43,595 nt of DNA, taken from contig JAUICG010000038.1 of NCBI GenBank assembly GCA_030427485.1, positions 1-43,595 on the forward strand. The letters run 5' to 3'. Positions within the stretch are counted from its first letter, which is position 1. Each line of letters begins with the position of its first letter. Both the position numbers and the translations under genes were made by a program. This stretch comes from Gammaproteobacteria bacterium (GTDB lineage: Bacteria; Pseudomonadota; Gammaproteobacteria; Pseudomonadales; Halieaceae). Shown here in pieces: positions 8,422 to 15,781 of this stretch. Below the pieces are notes generated by a model that saw nothing but the letters and a program-made list of their open reading frames with translations, made no database searches and was not told the DNA's origin.

Positions 8422-9774
8422 TCACCGCAGGTGGTGATCGACAAAATCCAGTACTTCCTCAAACTGCTCCGGCGGTACGCTGTGACCCCCGGCATGCAGG
8501 CTGAAGCCCAGCGTGCCCACGGACGGTCTTCCCGGCTCGGGCAGGGTGCTCGCCGGCAGGCCTTCCAGCCCGAACAGTTCATAAACGGGGTTGGCGCCCC
8601 TCATGCTGCCGAAGGCGCCCAGCGCATCGGAGAACGGGTCATCCATGCCCTCGGTGATATACAGCGGCCTCGGCGCCAGCAGGGCGATCAGTTCGTGCTG
8701 GTCGATGGGCAGTTCACCCACCCGGCCGGCCCAGCAATTGAAATTCTCCGCGAACCATTGCAGCACAGGGGCATAGATACGCCGGTTGAGCACCGCGCCA
8801 CCGCTGCCGCTGATCGCGGCCCAGGTCACCTTGATGCGTTCGTCCTGTGCCGCGGCCCACAGCGCGACCTTGCCCAGCCGGGATGAACCGAATACCGCGA
8901 TCCGCCTCGCGTCGATGCGGCCCTCGGTTTCAGCCCAGTCGATCACCCGGCTGATACCCCAGGCCCAGGCGCCCAGGCCGCCCCATTCGTCGGGGTAGCG
9001 CCGCGTTTGTCCCGCCTGCAGGAACAGCGGGAAAACGCCGGTATTGAAAATTTCGGCGAGTTGCTCAGCATCTGGGAACAGCGGGTCGCGCGCGAGTTCC
9101 TGATACCAGAACACGGCGATACCGTAACCTCGCTCAAGGTAGGCCTCGGGGAAGCCGGGTAGTGAACCAAAGCGCGAGTTGCGCTCCGCCTCCAGGTCCT
9201 CCGGCGTGCTCTCCGCGAGCGCCAGTGGTGAAAAGAGCACGTCCGGGTCGGCCGTCGCCGCGTGGTTTCCCAGGTAGTTCGTCGCGATGTAGAGGGGTAC
9301 CGGGGCGGACACGCCCGCAGGCAGGTACACCAATACATCCATCGTCGGGCCGCCCCTGCCACCGAGATGCCCCCGCAACTGCAGGCGGTCCGCAGTGCCG
9401 GCCAGCACGCCCTGCGCATCATCCAGCAACTCCCACTCGACGGGCAGATCCCGATCAGGCGTAAACCCGTACATGTTCACCGAGAAAAGATCGAGCAGTT
9501 CGGGGCGGCGCTGTTCCATCCACATCTGCTGCGTCTGCACCGGCCTGCCATCCGCCATGACCAGCGGGTCCGGGAGCGCGAACACCGTCTCGCTGGACTC
9601 CTCGGAATCGGGAATGTTGTCGTAGTCCACCTCGCACAATTGCGTGGGAGTACGCGGCGCTTCTGTCGCGCTGCCCGCGTTGCTGTCGCTGCTGGAGCAG
9701 CCGGGAAGACACGCCAGCATCGCGAGCAGCGGCACGGAAAGCCAGACGTAGGTATCGCGATATCTTGTTCCCAT
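8422..9774 (-). CDS. CE15-like glucuronoyl-esterase/acetyl-esterase family lipoprotein
   Basis: A 450-residue serine hydrolase of the alpha/beta type. The N-terminus is a lipoprotein signal with lipobox L-P-G-C (Cys26) followed by serines. The nucleophile motif is AVFGSSRLGK (Ser298), matching the G-x-S-R-x-G-K signature of carbohydrate esterase family 15, whose members cleave methyl or lignin esters of 4-O-methyl-glucuronate. The family-typical segments WGGLGAWAWGISRVIDW and LIALLAPRPLYITEG are present, and the catalytic histidine is expected in LHAGGHSV (427-431). The start has GGAG close upstream. It lies 98 bases after the DUF1552 gene on the same strand. The fold call is firm; uronate esters are a family-based guess at the substrate. 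Confidence 0.85.
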   Translation of the reverse strand: MGTRYRDTYVWLSVPLLAMLACLPGCSSSDSNAGSATEAPRTPTQLCEVDYDNIPDSEESSETVFALPDPLVMADGRPVQTQQMWMEQRRPELLDLFSVNMYGFTPDRDLPVEWELLDDAQGVLAGTADRLQLRGHLGGRGGPTMDVLVYLPAGVSAPVPLYIATNYLGNHAATADPDVLFSPLALAESTPEDLEAERNSRFGSLPGFPEAYLERGYGIAVFWYQELARDPLFPDAEQLAEIFNTGVFPLFLQAGQTRRYPDEWGGLGAWAWGISRVIDWAETEGRIDARRIAVFGSSRLGKVALWAAAQDERIKVTWAAISGSGGAVLNRRIYAPVLQWFAENFNCWAGRVGELPIDQHELIALLAPRPLYITEGMDDPFSDALGAFGSMRGANPVYELFGLEGLPASTLPEPGRPSVGTLGFSLHAGGHSVPPEQFEEVLDFVDHHLR

Positions 9775-9872
9775 GCCGCTCCTGCCTGCGAGTTTTTATG
9801 TTTATGTCAATGCCCGGCTAGTCCGCCCGGATCGCTGCAGTCGCGAACTTTCCTGCATCACACAGCGGTAAT

Positions 9873-11204
9873 TCAGGCCAGCAATTCGGGTATCACACGG
9901 TTGGTTTCCATCGCGTTCGTTCCCCAGCGCTCCACCGGCAGGCCCATCGCCTGTTGTACTGTCAGCCCGATCCTGGAGATCGGGTCGGCGTTGCCGGCCA
10001 TGTGGAAGCCGGTGCGGATGCGTCCTCCCGCGCCGCCGGCGACCATTGTCGGGATACCCTCCACCGAGTGCGATTTCGCGATCGAACAATCGGAGTGCGC
10101 GAGTATCAGGCAGTTGTCCAGCAGCGTGCCGTCGCCTTCCGGAATCGCGTCCAGCGCATCGAGGAACTCGCGCCACGCGACCATGCTGCGGGTCGCGAAC
10201 CAGCCCACCTGTTCCTGATAGCCAAGTTCCGGATTCACCGGCTCCTCGTGGGTCAGCGTATGGTGGGTTGTGGTCGAACCGGGACGGCGCAGGTTGGACG
10301 TGGTATCGGACAGCAGCACATTGACCACATGCGTCTGGTTGCACTGTAAGGCCTTCGCAAGCAGCCCCGCCATCAGCCGGTGGATCTCCATCACGTGCTC
10401 CATCTCGGAATCCAGTTCTATCTCGGGTGGCGGCTCGGGCATCGTGAAATTCTTCACCGGCGCCGGGGGTTGCAATTGCAGCGCCAACTGGTTTTCCAAC
10501 TGGCGCAGTGAGGTGAAATACTCCTCCAGCCGCTGCCGGTCCTCGGCGCCGACAGTGCGCATCAGTTGCCGGCGATCCTCCGCCACCGCCGACAACACGC
10601 TCTTCTGCACCATGGTGCGCGGGTCCGGCGTGAAGCTCGCGGCATTCGGATCCTGGAATCCCTCACCAAAAATGCGCTGGTACAGCGCCAGCGGCGAGAT
10701 CTCGCTGGGATTGGGCGAGCCGGCCGCGCGGAAGGAGTACGACCGCTGGATGCCTGAGGTGCTTACCTCGATGGAGCGAAATCGCGTGGAATTGCCAATG
10801 ACATCGCCGATCAACACGTCGAGCGTCGGCGCCTTCACGTTTTCATTGGGGACTGGAATCCCGGTCCTGAAGCCCAGGCAACCGGTGATGTGCGGCTTGT
10901 TGGGCACGCCGTCAAGCTTCACATCAAAGCCGCTGAACAGCGCGAGCTTGTCGCGGTAGGGCGCGAGCGGCTCGAGATCCGCCGGCAGCGTGTAGTCAGT
11001 GCCCGTCGCGGTCGGAATCCAGCGCTCGGGAATATACCCGCAACCCCAGATCCAGGTACCGAAGCGCACGGGTATGCGCTGGCCTGTCGCGGCGAATGCC
11101 TTGCCGCTGTCGTCGAGGAACATGTTCAGCACCGGCAGTGCGACCCCGACCGCCGCGCCGTTCAATGCGCCCCGGAGCAGGCTTCTGCGGTTGAATTTTT
11201 TCAT
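9873..11204 (-). CDS. DUF1552 domain protein, Tat signal
   Basis: A 443-residue protein of the DUF1552 (PF07586) family, common in Planctomycetes and Myxobacteria and usually paired with DUF1592-type cytochrome-like proteins; its biochemical role is not established. The start (MKKFNRRSLLRG) has a twin-arginine signal, so it is probably exported folded. Recognisable stretches are FGTWIWGCGYIPERW, HITGCLGFRTG, APTLDVLIGD, SIEVSTSGIQRSYSF and the C-terminal ILAHSDCSIAKSHSVEGIPTMVAGGAGGRI. The last resembles sulfatase-like DUF1501/DUF1552 C-termini. Its ATG overlaps the stop of the upstream DUF1592 gene (ATGA), implying coupled translation and a probable complex or shared pathway. An in-frame extension beyond 11204 is only shadow of the preceding gene. 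Confidence 0.9.
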   Translation of the reverse strand: MKKFNRRSLLRGALNGAAVGVALPVLNMFLDDSGKAFAATGQRIPVRFGTWIWGCGYIPERWIPTATGTDYTLPADLEPLAPYRDKLALFSGFDVKLDGVPNKPHITGCLGFRTGIPVPNENVKAPTLDVLIGDVIGNSTRFRSIEVSTSGIQRSYSFRAAGSPNPSEISPLALYQRIFGEGFQDPNAASFTPDPRTMVQKSVLSAVAEDRRQLMRTVGAEDRQRLEEYFTSLRQLENQLALQLQPPAPVKNFTMPEPPPEIELDSEMEHVMEIHRLMAGLLAKALQCNQTHVVNVLLSDTTSNLRRPGSTTTHHTLTHEEPVNPELGYQEQVGWFATRSMVAWREFLDALDAIPEGDGTLLDNCLILAHSDCSIAKSHSVEGIPTMVAGGAGGRIRTGFHMAGNADPISRIGLTVQQAMGLPVERWGTNAMETNRVIPELLA

Positions 11205-12895
11205 GTCTGGTCTCCCGACGCCGCGCGGGCATCCGTTATCTGTTCTTTCGGGGAATGCCCGGTCACCGCGAAAAAGGAGGGGCTGGTCACGAGTGTGCGG
11301 ATGAGATCCGGCACGCGATAACCGGACCCGGCAAACGACTGGTTCAGGTAATCCAGGAACGGTTGTTCGGGTTCCGCGATACCCCTGCCCACCGCAGAGC
11401 GGTACAACTTGTCGACGAGGCAACGCGGTGTCTGCTGATGGTCGTGAAGCGCCTGACCGAGCCCTTCGGCCGCAACAAACTCCCGACCGTCGAGTGATCC
11501 GCTGACGTCGATCACCGCGCCGTTTTCTTTACTGCGAAACCCGCCCAGTCCATCGAAATTCTCCAGCGTCAGGCCGAGCGGGTCCATGAGTATGTGGCAG
11601 CCCTGGCACGCCGGTTGCGTACGGTGGGCCACCAGGCGGTCGCGCGCCGTCGGTCGCACCGGATTCGCGGTGTCGTTGATACCGGTGAAATCGACATCTG
11701 CCGGGGGATCGGGAATGTGCTGGCAGAGGAATATCTCGCGCATGGCCTTGCCACGCAATGTCGGGGACGAGCGCCCCGGGTGCGAGTGCAGCGCCAGGAA
11801 GCTTACCTGCGACTGTATGCCGGCGCGCCCGCTCGCCGCCGAAAACTCGCCCATGGACCAGCCGTTTCGAGCGGCCACGGGCATCCGGTACACAATGCCC
11901 AGCGAGCGTGTCAGCGGCGCGCTGCGCGTGGTGAAGAGGTCGCGGTAATCGCCGTTCTCCTCCAGCAACAGGTTGGTGATCGTGCGCAGGGTCTGCTCCC
12001 GGGAATCGGCAGCCACCTCGGAGTTGAACGCCGGATAGATGACCGAATCCTTTGCCAGATCAGCGAACAGGTCAAAATAGAGCATGTCGGAAAAGAAATC
12101 GCGCAGGGCCAGTTCGAAGCGGGGCGACGCGATCAGCCGGTCGACCTGCCGCTGCAGACCTTCGGGCGTATTTAACTCCCCCCGCTCCGCCGCATCCAGC
12201 AGTTCCGGATCGGGTGCCGAACCGGTGAGGAAATAACTCAGGCGAGTGGCGCTGGAATACGCATCGAGCCGGTAGCCCGCGGGGGCACTGGCATCCGGCA
12301 CCGCGCGCTCGATGCGCAACAGAAAATCCGGCGCGATCAGCATGCCGGCAAGCGCGAACTCGAGCGCACTGTAGAAATCGCCCAGTTGTTCCTGTGCCGC
12401 CCTGGCAGAGGAAACATAGAGTGTTATTTCCTGTTCAGACAGCGGGCGGCGAAACAGGCGGCGACCGTAGTCGGCGACAAAGCGGTCGGCACACGACTTG
12501 TCGAACACAGCCGGGTCGCCGATGTCACAGGGAATGAGGTCACCGCGATGCGCTTCGCTCACCACGGCCGCGGCGATGGCGCGCGCATTGATGTCGTATT
12601 GCTCGAGACTGAACGACGACAGCCCGGCTTCGCCCGTACCCACCGCGATCAAGCCGTCAGAGCGCAGGCCGCGTTCGAAACGCCCCACCACCGGGATATC
12701 CGCCCCGAAGATGTCGGCAACGGTCGCCCGGTACTGGCTTTCCGTCAGCCTGCGCACCAGCGGCGGTCCACCGGCGACATTCACGGTGGGCTCCACCGCC
12801 GCGACAGCGGCGCCGGCCGCGCAGCACAGGCCCGCCCCGAGCAGCAGACCAGCGGCGCGGGCGACCGCGCATTTCCAGAGTGTATTACCGCTCAA
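11201..12895 (-). CDS. DUF1587/1595/1592/1588/1585 protein with one c-type haem motif
   Basis: A 564-residue exported protein with the domain series known from planctomycete 'PSD/PSCyt' proteins. DUF1587-like VRRLTESQYRATVADIFG (about 47-67) is followed by DUF1595-like YGRRLFRRPLSEQEI (about 143-157) and a DUF1592 core with RLSYFLTGSAPDPELL. A DUF1588 region then carries CQGCH (residues 430-434), a covalent haem c site, next to MDPLGLTLENFDGLG, and a DUF1585 end has VDKLYRSAVGRG. The signal peptide is long (VARAAGLLLGAGLCCAAGAAVAA). No ATG suits: GGAGG is 10 bases before the TTG at 12895, which I take as start; TTG at 12904 is too close to it. It heads the reverse-strand operon and is coupled to DUF1552. 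A periplasmic electron carrier or oxidase is an inference. Confidence 0.88.
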   Translation of the reverse strand: MSGNTLWKCAVARAAGLLLGAGLCCAAGAAVAAVEPTVNVAGGPPLVRRLTESQYRATVADIFGADIPVVGRFERGLRSDGLIAVGTGEAGLSSFSLEQYDINARAIAAAVVSEAHRGDLIPCDIGDPAVFDKSCADRFVADYGRRLFRRPLSEQEITLYVSSARAAQEQLGDFYSALEFALAGMLIAPDFLLRIERAVPDASAPAGYRLDAYSSATRLSYFLTGSAPDPELLDAAERGELNTPEGLQRQVDRLIASPRFELALRDFFSDMLYFDLFADLAKDSVIYPAFNSEVAADSREQTLRTITNLLLEENGDYRDLFTTRSAPLTRSLGIVYRMPVAARNGWSMGEFSAASGRAGIQSQVSFLALHSHPGRSSPTLRGKAMREIFLCQHIPDPPADVDFTGINDTANPVRPTARDRLVAHRTQPACQGCHILMDPLGLTLENFDGLGGFRSKENGAVIDVSGSLDGREFVAAEGLGQALHDHQQTPRCLVDKLYRSAVGRGIAEPEQPFLDYLNQSFAGSGYRVPDLIRTLVTSPSFFAVTGHSPKEQITDARAASGDQT

Positions 12896-12945
12896 CTTGC
12901 ACAAACCTCCGGGGTTATACTCCCATGTTCCAATTTAACTGTCGT

Positions 12946-13012
12946 GTAATAGTTATTTACTGGCGGCCGCGGCCATTTTGCTGCAATATAACACCCCTGT
13001 AAGAAACTGCAA
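12946..13012 (-). promoter_or_regulatory. Putative divergent promoter/operator region between DUF1592 gene and tetR
   Basis: The 146-base divergent gap 12896-13041 holds a weak reverse-strand promoter candidate: TTGCAG (13007-13012), 16-base spacer, TATATT (12985-12990). Just downstream of it lie a perfect 10-base palindrome GGCCGCGGCC (12965-12974) and an inverted repeat GTAA-N7-TTAC (12946-12960). Either could be the operator of the adjacent TetR protein. Neither matches the strong palindrome in front of the TonB receptor exactly. I found no convincing forward -35/-10 pair for tetR. Confidence 0.3.
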
Positions 13013-13041
13013 GACGCACAATGATTACGAAGCGTTAATCT

Positions 13042-13650
13042 ATGGCCAGACCCAAGCAAATCAGTGATGCAGACCTGTACCGCGCAGCGCAGCGGGTATA
13101 CCAGCGCCGCGGGCACCACCATTTCACACTCTCGGAACTGGCGCGTGAGGTGAAACTCTCGCGCGCCGCGATTATCCAGCGACTGGAGGGCGCCGAGGCC
13201 CTGAAAGTGGCCCTCTCCGCGGACGCGCTAAGCCTGTTCGAGGGCGCGCTGCGGGAACTGCCGTCCGCGCGTGGCGGCGACAGCCTGATCGCGCTCGCGG
13301 CGTTCATCGGCAGCACACTGTCCGAGCGCACGCAACTGGCGAGTTTCCTGCAGAATTTCCAGGCGGACCTCGCCGACGAACACCTCGCCGAACTGGACGA
13401 GCGGCGTGCGGCCGCGCTGTTCGAAGCCGTCTCCCTGCGCATGCCGGAAATCGCCGTCGACCACACATCGGCCGTGCAGGCCTTTGTCGCGCACCTGGGG
13501 GGATCGCTGCTGCAGTGGCAGATCCTTGCGGAGACCATCAGCGCGGAAGCATTCATGATCGAGCGGACCCGGGTCTGGCTGCAGATCGCCGGCATACCCT
13601 GCAACGCTGAAACAACCAACAAGAAGAAAGGAAATGACTATGCGCGCTAA
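13042..13650 (+). CDS. TetR/AcrR family transcriptional regulator
   Basis: A 202-residue regulator. The N-terminal TetR helix-turn-helix spans about residues 8-55 (DLYRAAQRVYQRRG, then FTLSELAREVKLSRAAIIQRL), with a variable ligand-binding helical domain after it. It is divergent from the DUF1592 operon and leads a forward operon. Its last codons contain the start codons of the next gene, so the two are coupled. A ribosome site before the ATG is poor. By position it most likely represses one or both divergent operons and itself until a pathway compound binds. The inducer is not predictable. Confidence 0.92.
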   Translation: MARPKQISDADLYRAAQRVYQRRGHHHFTLSELAREVKLSRAAIIQRLEGAEALKVALSADALSLFEGALRELPSARGGDSLIALAAFIGSTLSERTQLASFLQNFQADLADEHLAELDERRAAALFEAVSLRMPEIAVDHTSAVQAFVAHLGGSLLQWQILAETISAEAFMIERTRVWLQIAGIPCNAETTNKKKGNDYAR

Positions 13651-14851
13651 CAAAACGGTGCAGTGGCGGGCGGCAGCACTTGCCGCGACAATCCTCGGAA
13701 CGCTGACAGCTGCGCCATCCGCTTTCGCTGCCGGCGCACCCGAGGGTGGCGAAGCCGGATTCGTTGTCCACGGTATTGGCAATGCGCTGGCGCGGCCGGG
13801 ACAGATCGACGCGATGTGCCCGGAGGGGCGATCGCTGGGTTACGTGCAGATTTTCGAGCAGACCGACGAGGGCAAACAGCGCGCGGGAGAATCCGTCGCC
13901 GAGTTGCAGAACCGGGTCAATGAGGGCGCTTTCCAGCTTGCCACGCGGGACGGCAGCAACCTCTGCGCCCACCCGGAACAGGGCCCGCCCGACCCGCACT
14001 ACAAGACGATGACAGCAACCGGCATCACGTCCTTCGGCATCGATCTCGACGGGCAGGCCTCCAGCGCCGCGACCAGGCCCGCGCCCGGCACCTGCGCCCA
14101 CAACGACTTCGTCGGCCTCGACGGCAGGGCGAACATCGACAACCAGATGGCGCGCGTGGTGGGTTGTGACGGTGCCGGCGAACAGTACGCGGCGGCGGAC
14201 GAGACCAGCGCGCTGCCGAGCGGCGAGAGCGGCATCTCCGAAATGATGCTGCAGGGCGGCTGGGGCATTCTGATTGCGCTCAGCGGCGTGGACGACTACG
14301 AGAACGACGAACACGTGGAAGTCGGCATCTACGCCAACGCCGACCCGATCGTATTGAGCGCCACCAAGGAGCCGATTCCGTTCGCGACCTATGCCACCGA
14401 CCCGGATCCGCGCTTTCGAGGCGAAACAGTCGGGCGCATCGAAAACGGCGTGCTGACGACGGACCCGGTGGATGTCCGCTTCCACTGGCTGGTCGCCGGA
14501 TTGCACCTGGAGCGCCCCCTGGCCCACGCGCGCCTGCAGGTATCCTTCAACGACGAGGGCGGCATGGAGGGATACCTGGCAGGCTACACGCCGGTGGAGG
14601 CCATGTACGACATCAACTACGGCTTCCGCAACGCAAAAACCGACGCCGGAGAAGCGGCACCGGACAACATGAAAAAAATGCTTTCCGTACTCGGCAATTC
14701 CGTGATGGGGCGCACCTGCCACGGCGCCTACGCGGCGCTGCACGCGCTTGCCGATGGCGACCCGGACCCCGAGACCGGACGCTGCGCCTCTATTTCCACA
14801 CAGTACTGGATACGCGCGACACCGGCGTTCGTGATGCGCGCGCAGGAGTAG
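13640..14851 (+). CDS. Secreted six-cysteine protein of unknown function, copy 2
   Basis: A 403-residue paralog of the protein at 7075-8310, colinear over the full length. The six cysteines correspond one to one: MCPEGRSLGY, LCAHPE, GTCAHNDF, VGCDGA, RTCHGAY, GRCASIS. The signal peptide ends near A-P-S-A-F-A-A. Two ATGs are possible inside the tetR tail: 13634 (2 bases from AAGG) and 13640 (GGA with 7 bases spacing); I take 13640. It differs from copy 1 mainly in the region after the fourth cysteine, where both have a short low-complexity acidic insert. It is coupled to TetR and followed by an SDR. Expression under the regulator of the divergent locus suggests both copies act in the same process, perhaps as a hetero-pair. 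Function unknown. Confidence 0.9.
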   Translation: MRANKTVQWRAAALAATILGTLTAAPSAFAAGAPEGGEAGFVVHGIGNALARPGQIDAMCPEGRSLGYVQIFEQTDEGKQRAGESVAELQNRVNEGAFQLATRDGSNLCAHPEQGPPDPHYKTMTATGITSFGIDLDGQASSAATRPAPGTCAHNDFVGLDGRANIDNQMARVVGCDGAGEQYAAADETSALPSGESGISEMMLQGGWGILIALSGVDDYENDEHVEVGIYANADPIVLSATKEPIPFATYATDPDPRFRGETVGRIENGVLTTDPVDVRFHWLVAGLHLERPLAHARLQVSFNDEGGMEGYLAGYTPVEAMYDINYGFRNAKTDAGEAAPDNMKKMLSVLGNSVMGRTCHGAYAALHALADGDPDPETGRCASISTQYWIRATPAFVMRAQE

Positions 14852-14959
14852 CGTCCGCCGCAAGAACAGCAAGCGATGAAAGGCAGACGGGCTCTGCCGA
14901 CGAATCTGCGCCGCGATACCCTGAGAACCCGGTATTCCATCAACAAAGGAGAATAATTC

Positions 14960-15781
14960 ATGCAGACCATAGCTGACGTATCCAGCCATTCCATCGCCGA
15001 CCTGGTGTCCCTCTCCGGTCGTGGCGCCGTGGTCACCGGCGGCGCGCGCGGGCTCGGCAAGGCGATCGCCGTGCGCCTCGCCGAAGCCGGCGCCAACGTG
15101 CTGGTCGCCGATCGCGTCGAGGAGCTCGCCCGGCAGGCGGCGCAGGACCTCGAGCGCAATTACGCGGGCAAGTTCGCCTATGCCGTGATCGACGTGAAGG
15201 ACTCCGCCGCCGTCAGGGCTACCGCGCAGCGCGCCGCGGACGCGTTCGGCAGCCTCGACATCTGGGTGAACAGCGCGGGCATCTTTCCGTTCGCGCCACT
15301 GGCCGAGATGTCGGATGAACTCTGGGACGACGTGATGGCGGTGAACGTCCGGGGCAGCCTGGTCGGCGCCAGGGAGGCGTCCCGGCAGATGATCGCGGGC
15401 GGCCGTGGCGGCGTGATCATCAACATCGCGTCCACTGCCGCCTTCAAGGGCGTATCGCCGGGCCTCGCCGCATACGTGTCCTCCAAGCACGCGGTGCGGG
15501 GCATGACGAAGCAACTGGCGCTGGAACTGGCGCCCGAGGGCATACGGGTGCTGGGCGTCGCGCCCACCTACTGCGTCACCGAGGGGAACACGGAAGCCGC
15601 GGAGGCCGCGATGGGCGGCGACAAAGACGCCGCCAGCGAGATCACGGCAATGATCACCAGCAAACTCGGCCGCGTCGGTGTTCCCGACGACGTCGCCCGG
15701 GTGGCGCTGTTCTGCGCCTCCGACCTGTCGATGTTCATGACCGGCTCCACGCTGCTGGTCGATGCCGGCGAGGTGATCTGA
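14960..15781 (+). CDS. Short-chain dehydrogenase/reductase (SDR)
   Basis: A 273-residue classical SDR with an NAD(P) Rossmann fold. The glycine motif is VVTGGARGLGKAIA (about 26-39) and the acidic VADRVEE at the end of beta-2 favours NAD. NSAG replaces the usual NNAG, and the catalytic set is Ser in IINIAS, then YVSSK (Tyr and Lys). The C-terminus GSTLLVDAGEVI is typical of the family. AAAGGAG sits before the ATG. It is cytosolic, with no signal. The stop overlaps the next start (TGATG). The likely role is oxidation or reduction of a hydroxyl or keto group of the pathway substrate, such as a sugar, steroid or cyclic alcohol; sequence alone cannot decide. Confidence 0.95.
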   Translation: MQTIADVSSHSIADLVSLSGRGAVVTGGARGLGKAIAVRLAEAGANVLVADRVEELARQAAQDLERNYAGKFAYAVIDVKDSAAVRATAQRAADAFGSLDIWVNSAGIFPFAPLAEMSDELWDDVMAVNVRGSLVGAREASRQMIAGGRGGVIINIASTAAFKGVSPGLAAYVSSKHAVRGMTKQLALELAPEGIRVLGVAPTYCVTEGNTEAAEAAMGGDKDAASEITAMITSKLGRVGVPDDVARVALFCASDLSMFMTGSTLLVDAGEVI

